Notes: generated from the sequence alone by a model not told the origin. A stretch of 9,842 nt of DNA from Methylotenera sp. (GCA_027487055.1 JAIYEJ010000315.1:1-9842); one strand, 5' to 3'; shown: positions 1 through 7,220, counted from the stretch's first letter. A program made the numbers and translations.

Positions 1-381
1 ATAATCATTATTGACTTGTGGATTATCTAAGGCTATTTTGTAACCTTGGCTACGTAGTGTTTGACAACGCTCTATTACGGCCTCGCTAGGCGGGATGCTT
101 CTTAAAATTTCTAATACGGTTCGCTGTGGTGCCATCAGCTCTAAAAACTCACTCATAAGCATTTGTTCGTTTACATTTATAAATGCTAACTTATCGCCCA
201 AAAGCCATTGAATATCCATTTGCCCAACTGTATTCATCAGTACATTTGCGCAAGCTTTAAAATCATCCACAATCTCAGCACTTTGTGCGTCTGCACTATG
301 CCTAAAAAATAGCTCATAGCCAATGATTTGCTGTTTACTATCCATGATAGGCTGGCGCCCGATAAAGGTTTGATCTTCCAT
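1..381 (-). CDS. EAL-like/HDOD signalling protein (YuxH/COG3434 type), N-terminal part only
   Basis: The 127 visible codons run off the left edge without a stop. The opening, with FIGRQPIMD at residues 6-14 and YELFFR at 22-27, is typical of the family that joins a degenerate EAL domain to a C-terminal HDOD domain. FINVNEQ (67-73), LEIL (90-93) and ALDNPQ (117-122) occupy the places of EAL-domain strands. The catalytic signature is eroded: EAL reads ELF, and the metal-binding DDFG segment reads DNPQ. Cyclic di-GMP hydrolysis is therefore unlikely, and a regulatory or protein-binding role is inferred. The HDOD half lies outside the window and is not seen. The start at 381 is supported by an in-frame stop a few codons upstream and a GAGAG ribosome-binding site about 8 bases before the ATG. 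The gene is divergent from the small gene at 612. No signal peptide or membrane segment is visible. The family call is fairly sure; the cellular role is unknown. Confidence 0.82.
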   Translation of the reverse strand, partial: MEDQTFIGRQPIMDSKQQIIGYELFFRHSADAQSAEIVDDFKACANVLMNTVGQMDIQWLLGDKLAFINVNEQMLMSEFLELMAPQRTVLEILRSIPPSEAVIERCQTLRSQGYKIALDNPQVNNDY

Positions 382-404
382 TTTTTCAACTCTCGCAATT
401 TACC

Positions 405-437
405 ATCATTAAAATATCCCTATATTTGTTAATCATA
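405..437 (-). promoter_or_regulatory. Candidate promoter region of the EAL-like gene
   Basis: Two alternatives are visible on the minus strand. One is TATGAT (432-437, five of six matches to the -10 consensus), without a good -35 at 16-18 bases. The other is TTAACA (427-432, five of six matches to the -35 consensus), followed after 16 bases by AATGAT (405-410, four of six). They cannot be told apart by eye, and in AT-rich sequence such matches are common. A short out-of-frame ATG-ATG mini-ORF sits between this site and the gene start. Confidence 0.25.
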
Positions 438-450
438 GCGCCACATGAAC

Positions 451-480
451 TAAATCACTTTGTCGAACAAACCAGATTTA
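451..480. repeat. Interrupted inverted repeat in the divergent intergenic region (possible operator)
   Basis: Outer arms TAAATC (451-456) and GATTTA (475-480) are perfect complements. Inner arms TTTGT (459-463) and ACAAA (467-471) are also perfect and flank a 3-base centre, CGA. The two arm pairs are joined by 2 bases on one side and 3 on the other, giving 11 complementary pairs over 30 bases. No T-run follows in either direction, so it does not look like a terminator. It lies between two divergent genes, which suits a regulator-binding site, but no known operator is recognised. Chance occurrence in AT-rich DNA remains possible. Confidence 0.35.
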
Positions 481-546
481 TAGGCTTAGTTCTGAGTTTT
501 TAGTACAAATTAAGTGTTATTTTTTCTATTTATGTGCCGCATGTAA

Positions 547-574
547 TTGGTACGTAATAATAAAGTTTTACTAT
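547..574 (+). promoter_or_regulatory. Weak candidate promoter of the 149-residue gene
   Basis: TTGGTA (547-552) and TACTAT (569-574) each match four of six consensus bases of a sigma-70 promoter and are separated by 16 bases. Transcription would start near 581, giving a leader of about 30 bases to the ATG at 612. The match is modest and the region is AT-rich, so this is only a candidate. Confidence 0.22.
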
Positions 575-611
575 TTGTTAAATATCTTATTTCAAGTTTC
601 CAAGGCAAGAA

Positions 612-1061
612 ATGACTGAAGGCTGGCTAAACTTCGATTACGTAATTCTATTCTCGCAAAGCGAGCGTATGGCTTATTCTCGTAAATACAAAATAGGCAA
701 TTACTTGCCGGGCTTTACTCTTGCTGGGATATACGACTGGAATTACTTTTTGGTAACTGATGTTGAAGGCACAATGTATTCATTACCGAGTTTGCCTTTA
801 GATATTCAATCAATAAAAGAATTTTCTCTACCAGAAAATTATACCCTAGAAACTGATGAGCGCTATGCTGAAAAAGTAAGGTGGTATTTAAAACCTGAAA
901 TTGTAGGCGGAAACCCTCGAGATGGGAAAAATTTAGTTTGGGTTTCATTAGACCTACACGCAGATTTGATTGCTTGGTGGAATGACAAATTAGCGAGTAA
1001 GCAAACTGATAGCACGACATACACAGAGTCTTACCCTACTGTTTTAAAAGTAGCTTGCTAG
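612..1061 (+). CDS. Small conserved-looking protein, possibly SUKH (SMI1/KNR4)-like
   Basis: This encodes a 149-residue soluble protein with no signal peptide or membrane helix. The ATG is the first after an in-frame stop at 579-581, and AAGG (602-605) lies 6 bases before it, a good ribosome-binding site. Residues 3-64 read like the central part of a SUKH domain: EGW followed by a strand ending YVILFS (10-15), YLPGF (31-35), an acidic/aromatic turn YDWNY (41-45), strand FLVTD (46-50), then YSLPSLPLD (56-64). The usual N-terminal amphipathic helices of that family and its Gly-rich GSDGGGE-type loop are missing. The gene may thus be a divergent short member or an N-terminally truncated one. The C-terminal part contains VWVSLDLHADLIAWWNDK (109-126), a Trp-rich helix I cannot assign. 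SUKH proteins are often immunity proteins to polymorphic toxins, but no toxin is nearby. It converges on glmS with 22 bases between the stops. Existence is likely; the family is tentative. Confidence 0.6.
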   Translation: MTEGWLNFDYVILFSQSERMAYSRKYKIGNYLPGFTLAGIYDWNYFLVTDVEGTMYSLPSLPLDIQSIKEFSLPENYTLETDERYAEKVRWYLKPEIVGGNPRDGKNLVWVSLDLHADLIAWWNDKLASKQTDSTTYTESYPTVLKVAC

Positions 1062-1067
1062 TTAAAA
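1042..1067 (+). terminator. Weak hairpin at the convergent gene ends
   Basis: TTTTAA (1042-1047) pairs with TTAAAA (1062-1067), and inside it TAGC (1051-1054) pairs with GCTA (1057-1060). As RNA, the inner part can be read as UAG closed by a CUUG loop. The two stems are separated by an uneven bulge, and the hairpin covers the last codons and stop of the 149-residue gene. The sequence that follows is T-rich but not a clean T-run. It may help end transcription between the converging genes; as an intrinsic terminator it is weak. Confidence 0.27.
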
Positions 1068-1083
1068 TTATTATCTTATCTAG

Positions 1084-2913
1084 CTATTCTACTGTCACAC
1101 TCTTAGCCAAATTCCGCGGTTTATCTACATCTGTGCCTTTTAATAAGGCCGCGTGGTATGCCAGCATTTGTACAGGAATGGTATGCAAGATAGGAGAAAG
1201 CACGCCAACATGGCGTGGGGTGCGAATCACATGTACACCTTCAGATTCGGTAAAGTGACTATCAGCATCGGCAAATACAAATAACTCGCCGCCACGCGCG
1301 CGTACTTCTTGCATGTTCGATTTTACTTTTTCCAACAACACATCATTCGGCGCAATGACCACTACAGGCATGTTATTGTCTACTAATGCTAAAGGCCCGT
1401 GTTTAAGTTCGCCTGCAGGATACGCTTCTGCATGAATATAAGATATTTCTTTTAACTTTAGCGCGCCTTCAAGCGCAATTGGGTAATGCACACCACGACC
1501 TAAAAACAGGGCATGTTCTTTATCGGCAAAGCGTTTTGCCCACTCACGAATTTGCGGTTCTAAATTTAGCGCAATTTGTACGCTGCCCGCTAACTGTCTT
1601 AATGCACTCAAATAAGCTTGTTCATCTTTACTGCTTAATAAACCCCGTTGTTTTGCGATTGTAACGGCCAATGTAAAGAGTGCGACTAATTGGGTGGTAA
1701 AAGCTTTGGTAGAAGCAACACCGATTTCTGCACCAGCACGTGTATAAAATACCAATTGTGAGGCGCGTGGTATTGCACTTTCCTGCACATTACAAATTGC
1801 TAGGGTTAGGTTTTGACCTAATGATTTGGCGTGTTTTAGTGCTTCCATCGTATCTAAGGTTTCGCCTGATTGAGAAATCGTCACAATCAGTTGCTTGGGG
1901 TTTGGCACTGAAACTCGATAACGATATTCACTTGCGATTTCGATATTTGTCGGTATTTTAGCAATACCTTCTAACCAATACTTGGCTGTTAGCGCCGCGT
2001 AATAACTGGTGCCTGCGGCTAGAATCAAAACGCTGTCTATTTCATTAAATATGTCACTTGCGGCATCACCAAACAGGGCAGGGGAGAAGCTGTTATCATC
2101 AATTAACGCTTCTATTGTGTCTGTAAGCGCCTTGGGCTGTTCGTGTATCTCTTTTTGCATAAAATGTGCATAAGGCCCAAGCTCCATGCTTGCGAGTGAG
2201 ACATCACTTAAGTGGATTTTACGTGTGACTTCATCGCCAGTTTTACCAAATATAGTCACACCATCACGGCGAATGTCGGCAACATCGCCATCTTCTAAGT
2301 AAATCACTTTACGCGTAACTGACAACACAGCGGAAACATCAGACGCTATAAAATTTTCACCATCGCCCAAGCCCAATAACAATGGGCATCCCAGACGTGC
2401 CGTGATCATATGTTGTGGCTCTTTAACCGAAATGACGGCAATGGCAAACGCTCCAGTTAGCTCTGTCACTGCTTTTTGAGTAGCAGCTAATAAAGGTAAA
2501 TTATGATGGTAATGATGAATTAAGTGCGCAATCACTTCAGTATCAGTTTGTGAAGTGAATTCGTAACCAAGAGCTTTTAAACGTGTGCGTTGTTCATCAT
2601 GGTTTTCAATAATGCCGTTATGTACAACAGCGATTTCACCTTTTGACACATGCGGATGCGCGTTACTTTCAGTCACGCCGCCATGTGTTGCCCAACGCGT
2701 ATGTCCGATGCCTACTTGGCCGTTTAAACTCACTTCTTGGGCTTTTTCAGTCATCGCCGCTACGCGACCTACAGCGCGTACTCGCTCAATTCTACTATTA
2801 CTTAATACTGCCACGCCAGCAGAGTCATAGCCCCTATACTCTAAGCGGCTTAATCCTTCAATTAAGGTAGAAACAACATTTCTATTAGCAACTGCACCTA
2901 CAATTCCACACAT
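1084..2913 (-). CDS. glmS: Glutamine-fructose-6-phosphate aminotransferase (isomerizing)
   Basis: This cytoplasmic enzyme converts fructose-6-phosphate and glutamine to glucosamine-6-phosphate and glutamate, the first committed step of UDP-GlcNAc synthesis. At 609 residues it matches the usual length. The N-terminal class II glutaminase domain begins with the nucleophile Cys2 in MCGIVG, and has HTRWATHG (71-78), HNG (98-100) and QTDTEV (122-127). Two SIS sugar-isomerase domains follow, with AGTSYYA (300-306), SQSGET (347-352) and STKAFTTQ (401-408) in the first. The second carries the EGALKLKE...ELKHGP block (482-507), including Glu489 and His505, and the C-tail NLAKSVTVE with Lys604; these correspond to the isomerase residues of the E. 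coli enzyme. The start is fixed by Cys2. It lies 16 bases after glmU, with a purine-rich but weak ribosome-binding site, so it is probably co-transcribed with glmU. With so short a gap there is no room for a long leader or ribozyme before glmS. Confidence 0.98.
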   Translation of the reverse strand: MCGIVGAVANRNVVSTLIEGLSRLEYRGYDSAGVAVLSNSRIERVRAVGRVAAMTEKAQEVSLNGQVGIGHTRWATHGGVTESNAHPHVSKGEIAVVHNGIIENHDEQRTRLKALGYEFTSQTDTEVIAHLIHHYHHNLPLLAATQKAVTELTGAFAIAVISVKEPQHMITARLGCPLLLGLGDGENFIASDVSAVLSVTRKVIYLEDGDVADIRRDGVTIFGKTGDEVTRKIHLSDVSLASMELGPYAHFMQKEIHEQPKALTDTIEALIDDNSFSPALFGDAASDIFNEIDSVLILAAGTSYYAALTAKYWLEGIAKIPTNIEIASEYRYRVSVPNPKQLIVTISQSGETLDTMEALKHAKSLGQNLTLAICNVQESAIPRASQLVFYTRAGAEIGVASTKAFTTQLVALFTLAVTIAKQRGLLSSKDEQAYLSALRQLAGSVQIALNLEPQIREWAKRFADKEHALFLGRGVHYPIALEGALKLKEISYIHAEAYPAGELKHGPLALVDNNMPVVVIAPNDVLLEKVKSNMQEVRARGGELFVFADADSHFTESEGVHVIRTPRHVGVLSPILHTIPVQMLAYHAALLKGTDVDKPRNLAKSVTVE

Positions 2914-2929
2914 TAGCGCTTTTCTTTCT

Positions 2930-4300
2930 TCAATTTTTGCGTATTTTTTGTGGTCGTTTCCATCCCACTATCGTTTTTTGCTCACGCGCTCGGCATAAAG
3001 TTAATGCGTCAGCAGGCGCATCCTTAGTAATTGTTGAACCTGCGGCAATTGTTGCATTTTTTCCAATTGTGACTGGCGCGACTAATTGAGTATCTGAGCC
3101 TATAAATGCGCTATCTTCTATAATTGTTCTAAATTTGTTCGCACCATCATAATTACACGTGATTGTACCTGCTCCAATATTCACATTTTTACCAATAGTA
3201 GCATCGCCTATATAGCTTAAGTGGTTGATTTTACTACCAATATCTACTTGGGCGTTTTTTAGCTCTACAAAGTTACCTATATGCGCATCTGCCGCTAAGC
3301 TTGTACCTGGGCGCAGACGAGCATATGGCCCAATACGATTATTTTCACCTATTTTTGTGTCATCTATATGTGTAAACGGCAAAATTTGTGTGCCCGCGGC
3401 AATCTCTGCGTTTCTAATCACACAATTTGCTGCAATTTTGACATTGTCACCCAGCGTTACATTACCTTCAAACACACAGTTAACATCAATTTCAACATCA
3501 CGACCACAACTTAAATGACCTCGCACATCTAAGCGTGCAAGGTCTTTAAGAGTCACGCCATTCTGCAATAAATTTTGTGCAATACGCTTTTGAAGTTCGC
3601 GCTCAATTTGTGCCAAATCGACTTTAGAATTGATTCCTGTCACCGACCACTCGTCTGTTGTGATTTCTGCTACCACGTCTATGCCATCTTGCACAGCTAG
3701 GGCAACAATATCAGTTAAGTAGTATTCACCTTGCGCATTATTATTTTGAATTTGAGTTAACCACTTGATTAAGTGTACGGTTGGCATTGCCATGATGCCA
3801 GTGTTTACCTCATTTATGGCGCGCTGTTCTTGTGTTGCATCCTTATGTTCTACAATAGCTTTAACTAAGGATTGGTTACGCACAATACGACCGTAACCTG
3901 TTGGTTCTGATTTAATAAAAGACAAAATTGCTAGTTTCGAGCTTGAGCTAGAAATAAGTTTTTCACAAGCTTGCCCATCTATTAATGGGACATCACCCAG
4001 CAAAATTAAAGTGAGTGAGTCCATATCTAAATACGCAGCAGCTTGTTGTACAGCATGCCCTGTGCCAAGCTGCTCTGCTTGGTTTACCCATGTGATGTCC
4101 TCATGAGCAAACTTTTCTCGCACAACATTCCCACCAAATCCATATACCACGATGATTTTTGCTGGATTTAGCGATTTTGCGCAATCAATTACATGCGCCA
4201 AAATTGGTTTGCCGCCAACTTCATGGAGGACTTTCGGCATATCGGAGTGCATACGCGTCCCTTTGCCGGCCGCAAGAATAACGATATTTAGTTTTACCAT
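2930..4300 (-). CDS. glmU: Bifunctional UDP-N-acetylglucosamine pyrophosphorylase / glucosamine-1-phosphate N-acetyltransferase
   Basis: GlmU acetylates glucosamine-1-phosphate with acetyl-CoA and then couples the product to UTP, giving UDP-GlcNAc for peptidoglycan and lipopolysaccharide. At 456 residues it has the expected length. The N-terminal nucleotidyltransferase domain shows LAAGKGTRM (9-17), Lys23, EQLGTGHA (76-83), GD (102-103, metal-binding Asp), YGRI (136-139), EVNTG (164-168) and GINS (222-225). From about residue 250 a left-handed beta-helix of hexapeptide repeats follows, holding the acetyltransferase residues Arg330, Lys348, the catalytic His360 in NHLSYIGD, and NIGAGTITCNYDG (374-386). 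The C-tail is basic. The ATG at 4300 gives the canonical N-terminus, but the preceding bases are AT-rich with no clear AGG-type ribosome-binding site. An extended -10 element lies about 35 bases upstream, just beyond the atp terminator, so the gene probably starts its own unit with glmS. Confidence 0.98.
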   Translation of the reverse strand: MVKLNIVILAAGKGTRMHSDMPKVLHEVGGKPILAHVIDCAKSLNPAKIIVVYGFGGNVVREKFAHEDITWVNQAEQLGTGHAVQQAAAYLDMDSLTLILLGDVPLIDGQACEKLISSSSSKLAILSFIKSEPTGYGRIVRNQSLVKAIVEHKDATQEQRAINEVNTGIMAMPTVHLIKWLTQIQNNNAQGEYYLTDIVALAVQDGIDVVAEITTDEWSVTGINSKVDLAQIERELQKRIAQNLLQNGVTLKDLARLDVRGHLSCGRDVEIDVNCVFEGNVTLGDNVKIAANCVIRNAEIAAGTQILPFTHIDDTKIGENNRIGPYARLRPGTSLAADAHIGNFVELKNAQVDIGSKINHLSYIGDATIGKNVNIGAGTITCNYDGANKFRTIIEDSAFIGSDTQLVAPVTIGKNATIAAGSTITKDAPADALTLCRAREQKTIVGWKRPQKIRKN

Positions 4301-4334
4301 TACTATTTAAAAATCTTTATTATTTAACGTGTAA

Positions 4335-4343
4335 AGTATAACA
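4335..4343 (-). promoter_or_regulatory. Extended -10 promoter candidate for glmU-glmS
   Basis: On the minus strand TGT-TATACT reads as an extended -10 element: TG, one base, then a hexamer with five of six consensus matches. The TG is formed partly by the last base of the T-run of the preceding terminator. The expected -35 position (about 4358-4363) falls inside the terminator stem and is not consensus-like, which is compatible with an extended -10 promoter. Transcription would start near 4328, giving a leader of about 28 bases. Confidence 0.45.
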
Positions 4344-4368
4344 AAAAAGGCAGCCGAAGCTGCCTTTT
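4343..4368 (-). terminator. Rho-independent terminator of the atp operon
   Basis: A perfect 6-base stem, GGCAGC (4349-4354) with GCTGCC (4359-4364), encloses a 4-base loop. As minus-strand RNA the loop is UUCG closed by C-G, a very stable tetraloop, and it is followed by six U residues (4348-4343). Four A-U pairs can extend the stem. It lies 36 bases after the atpC stop. The plus-strand reading also has TTTT after the stem, so it could act weakly in both directions. Confidence 0.93.
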
Positions 4369-4404
4369 ACTGTCACTAACTTACATATGTCGTTTTTAAT
4401 TTGA

Positions 4405-4830
4405 CTAATGAGTCGATTTACGTAAACGCTGAATCGCTTGAATTTGTGCAACTGCTTCTGCAAGCTCTGCCTGAGCTGCTGCGTAATCCATATCAGAATT
4501 GCGATTTTTCATTGCTTCCATCGCTGCTTCTTTAGCTGCAATTGCTTTTGCTTCATCTAAATCGTGACCACGTACTGCAGTATCAGCGAGTACTGTAATC
4601 ATGCCTGGTTGCACTTCTAAAATTCCGCCAGAGATAAAAATCAAGGTTTCTTCAGCGACATCCGTTTGTTTAATACGTAGCGCACCTGGTTTGATATTGG
4701 TAATCATTGGGGCGTGATTTGGGTAAATACCTACTTCACCGCCACCTGCAGGTGCAACCACAAACTCAGCTTCACCTGAGAATATACTTGCTTCTGCACT
4801 GACTACATCGATATGAACTGTATTTGCCAT
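4405..4830 (-). CDS. atpC: F1Fo ATP synthase subunit epsilon
   Basis: The epsilon subunit is part of the central stalk of F1, turns with gamma and restrains ATP hydrolysis. The 141 residues match the usual betaproteobacterial length. The N-terminal beta-sandwich (about 1-85) includes the family-typical GEVGIYPNHAPMIT segment (31-44) and FISGGILEVQPG (65-76). The C-terminal helical hairpin (about 88-138) is Ala/Glu-rich and ends in a basic RLRKSTH tail. A clear AAGGA ribosome-binding site lies 7 bases before the ATG. It is the last gene of the atp operon, 37 bases after atpD, and is followed by a strong intrinsic terminator. Confidence 0.97.
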   Translation of the reverse strand: MANTVHIDVVSAEASIFSGEAEFVVAPAGGGEVGIYPNHAPMITNIKPGALRIKQTDVAEETLIFISGGILEVQPGMITVLADTAVRGHDLDEAKAIAAKEAAMEAMKNRNSDMDYAAAQAELAEAVAQIQAIQRLRKSTH

Positions 4831-4867
4831 TATTTTTTCCTTAAGCGATTTACTAAAAACTAAAGAA

Positions 4868-6304
4868 TTAGTTTAATGTTTTCGCTTTTTCAACAGCCTC
4901 TTCAATACCACCTACCATATAGAACGCTTGTTCTGGCAAGTGGTCATATTCGCCAGCAACAATTGCTTTAAAGCCTTTGATTGTTTCTTTTAATGGCACA
5001 TATTTACCTGGTGCACCAGTAAACACTTCAGCCACGTGGAATGGTTGTGACAAGAAACGTTGGATTTTACGCGCACGTCCAACCGCTAATTTATCTTCTG
5101 GTGACAACTCGTCCATACCCAAAATCGCAATAATATCGCGCAATTCTTTGTAGCGTTGTAGTGTTTGTTGAACAGAACGCGCAACTGCATAGTGTTCTTC
5201 ACCAACCACCAATGGGTCTAATTGACGTGATGTTGAGTCTAGTGGATCCACCGCTGGGTAAATACCTAAAGATGCAATGTCACGTGACAACACAACAGTT
5301 GAGTCCAAATGTTGGAAAGTCGTTGCTGGTGATGGGTCAGTCAAGTCATCCGCAGGTACATAAACCGCTTGGATAGAAGTAATAGAACCTGTTTTGGTTG
5401 AAGTAATACGCTCTTGTAAACGGCCCATCTCGTCAGCCAGAGTTGGTTGGTAACCCACAGCTGAAGGCATACGACCTAACAATGCAGAAACCTCTGTACC
5501 AGCCAATGTGTAACGATAAATGTTATCCACAAAGAACAATACGTCACGGCCTTCGTCACGGAATTTTTCTGCCATCGTCAAACCTGACAAAGCCACACGT
5601 AAACGGTTGCCTGGTGGCTCGTTCATTTGACCAAACACCATCGCTACTTTTGATTCTTTCATGTCGTCTAATTTAATAACGCCTGCTTCTGCCATTTCAT
5701 GATAGAAGTCGTTGCCTTCACGCGTACGCTCACCTACGCCAGCAAACACAGATAAACCGGAGTGTTGTTTAGCAATATTGTTAATTAGTTCCAACATGTT
5801 CACAGTTTTACCTACACCAGCACCACCGAACAGACCCACTTTACCGCCTTTAGCAAAAGGGCAAACTAAGTCAATCACCTTGATACCTGTTTCTAGCAAG
5901 TCAACAGAAGGGGATAGTTCTTCGAATTTTGGTGCTTTTTGGTGTATTGAACGACGCTCTTTAGAATCAATTGGACCAGCCTCATCAATTGGGCGACCCA
6001 ACACATCCATAATACGGCCTAATGTACCAGTACCAACAGGCACAGTAATTTGGTTGCCTGTCGATTTAAATGCTGTACCGCGCGCAAGACCATCAGATGA
6101 GCCCATGGCAATCGTACGCACAATGCCGTCACCTAATTGTTGTTGCACTTCTAAGGTTAAACCAGCTTCTGCTTGTGAGTCTTTGTCATCGATAATCAAT
6201 GCGTCAAATACTTTTGGCATGCTGTCACGTGGAAATTCCACGTCAACCACCGCGCCAATACATTGCACCACTTTACCTACGATTGCTTGAGTTGCTTTTG
6301 CCAT
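4868..6304 (-). CDS. atpD: F1Fo ATP synthase subunit beta
   Basis: The beta subunit carries the catalytic nucleotide sites of the alpha3-beta3 hexamer, making ATP from ADP and phosphate at the cytoplasmic face of the inner membrane. The 478 residues are slightly longer than the E. coli protein (460). Seen in order are the N-terminal beta-barrel (about 1-90), the P-loop GGAGVGKT (160-167), GERTREG (191-197) with the catalytic Glu192, the Walker B strand and NIYRYT (about 255-266), PSAVGYQPTLA (280-290), and DELSPED (398-404), the counterpart of the DELSEED segment that contacts gamma. The C-terminal helical domain ends in YMVGGIEEAVEKAKTLN. AGGA lies 7 bases before the ATG. It sits 49 bases after atpG in the standard operon order. 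All key residues are intact. Confidence 0.99.
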   Translation of the reverse strand: MAKATQAIVGKVVQCIGAVVDVEFPRDSMPKVFDALIIDDKDSQAEAGLTLEVQQQLGDGIVRTIAMGSSDGLARGTAFKSTGNQITVPVGTGTLGRIMDVLGRPIDEAGPIDSKERRSIHQKAPKFEELSPSVDLLETGIKVIDLVCPFAKGGKVGLFGGAGVGKTVNMLELINNIAKQHSGLSVFAGVGERTREGNDFYHEMAEAGVIKLDDMKESKVAMVFGQMNEPPGNRLRVALSGLTMAEKFRDEGRDVLFFVDNIYRYTLAGTEVSALLGRMPSAVGYQPTLADEMGRLQERITSTKTGSITSIQAVYVPADDLTDPSPATTFQHLDSTVVLSRDIASLGIYPAVDPLDSTSRQLDPLVVGEEHYAVARSVQQTLQRYKELRDIIAILGMDELSPEDKLAVGRARKIQRFLSQPFHVAEVFTGAPGKYVPLKETIKGFKAIVAGEYDHLPEQAFYMVGGIEEAVEKAKTLN

Positions 6305-6353
6305 TTTCTATTCCTAACTTCTTTAAATTTAGTCAGATTTAATAATATATTTG

Positions 6354-7220
6354 TTATGCTACTGCAGCCGCGCCACCGACGATTTCTGAAATCTCTTTCG
6401 TAATCGCCGCTTGACGTGCTTTGTTATAAACCAGTTTCAATTCGCCAATCACGTTCTTCGCATTATCAGACGCTGACTTCATTGCCACCATCCTTGAAGA
6501 TTGCTCAGACGCCATATTCTCTGCCACTGCGTTGTAAATCAATGATTCCACATAACGCATCATCAATTGATCCACAACAGGCTGCGCTTCTGGCTCATAA
6601 ATGTAATCCCAAGATCCATTTGGACTGCCTAATTTTTCACCACTTAACGGTAATAGCATTTCCAAATTTGGCTCTTGTTTCATGGTATTGATAAATTTTG
6701 TGTAGCAAATATAGAGTTGGTCAATTTCACCATTTGTATATGCATCTAACATCACTTTAATTGTGCCAATTAGATTTTCTAAATGTGGCACATCGCCAAT
6801 ACCAACAATGTGAGATTTAACATCTGCACTCACACGATTCATAAAGCCAAAAGCTTTGTTGCCAATCGCGCTCACAGCAATTTTTTTGCCTTCTGCTTCC
6901 CATGATTTCATTTGATTTACAGATAAACGTAAAACGTTGGTGTTTAACCCGCCGCAAAGACCTTTATCTGAGCTTACTACAATCAAACCAATATTTTTAA
7001 CCACATCACGTTTAATTAAAAAAGCATGTTTATATTCAGGGTTAGCAAATGATAAATGCGCCGCAACATTGCGAATTTTTTCAGCATATGGGCGGCTAGC
7101 GCGCATTCTATCTTGCGCTTTACGCATTTTAGAAGCAGCTACCATCTCCATCGCCTTAGTGATCTTACGTGTATTTTCTACGCTCTTGATCTTGGTTCTA
7201 ATTTCTTTACTACCAGCCAT
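6354..7220 (-). CDS. atpG: F1Fo ATP synthase subunit gamma
   Basis: Gamma is the rotating shaft within the alpha3-beta3 ring that couples proton flow to catalysis. The 288 residues match the family. The long N-terminal helix contains the conserved EIRTKIKSVENTRKITKAME segment (6-25), followed by MVAASKMRKAQ. A central Rossmann-like domain has GLIVVSSDKGLCGGLN (78-93). The C-terminal helix, from about residue 225, carries SEQSSRMVAMKSASDNA and pairs with the N-terminal helix as a coiled coil. An AGGA ribosome-binding site lies 7 bases before the ATG, in the 25-base gap after atpA. There are no unusual features. Confidence 0.98.
   Translation of the reverse strand: MAGSKEIRTKIKSVENTRKITKAMEMVAASKMRKAQDRMRASRPYAEKIRNVAAHLSFANPEYKHAFLIKRDVVKNIGLIVVSSDKGLCGGLNTNVLRLSVNQMKSWEAEGKKIAVSAIGNKAFGFMNRVSADVKSHIVGIGDVPHLENLIGTIKVMLDAYTNGEIDQLYICYTKFINTMKQEPNLEMLLPLSGEKLGSPNGSWDYIYEPEAQPVVDQLMMRYVESLIYNAVAENMASEQSSRMVAMKSASDNAKNVIGELKLVYNKARQAAITKEISEIVGGAAAVA

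Noticed and set aside
382..411. Seven-codon mini-ORF starting ATG-ATG just before the EAL-like gene on the minus strand
   Set aside because: Out of frame, very short, no ribosome-binding site, and no attenuator-like structure follows.
438..540. Imperfect inverted repeat GCGCCACAT (438-446) / ATGTGCCGC (532-540)
   Set aside because: It has one mismatch and the arms are 85 bases apart; too weak to separate from chance.
561..568. TAAAGTTT, identical to the -35 element of the flagellar sigma factor FliA
   Set aside because: No GCCGATAA-like -10 follows at the required distance, so the match is probably chance.
715..1020. 101-codon minus-strand reading frame opposite the 149-residue gene
   Set aside because: No ribosome-binding site at a workable distance and no family-like motif; the plus-strand gene has a good site and recognisable pattern.
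2914..2929. Possible regulatory leader or ribozyme before glmS
   Set aside because: Only 16 bases separate glmU and glmS, too short for a glmS ribozyme, and none is expected in Proteobacteria.
5712..6290. 192-codon plus-strand reading frame opposite atpD
   Set aside because: It is antisense to the strongly conserved N-terminal half of atpD and has no protein-like motif; long mirror frames are common opposite conserved genes.
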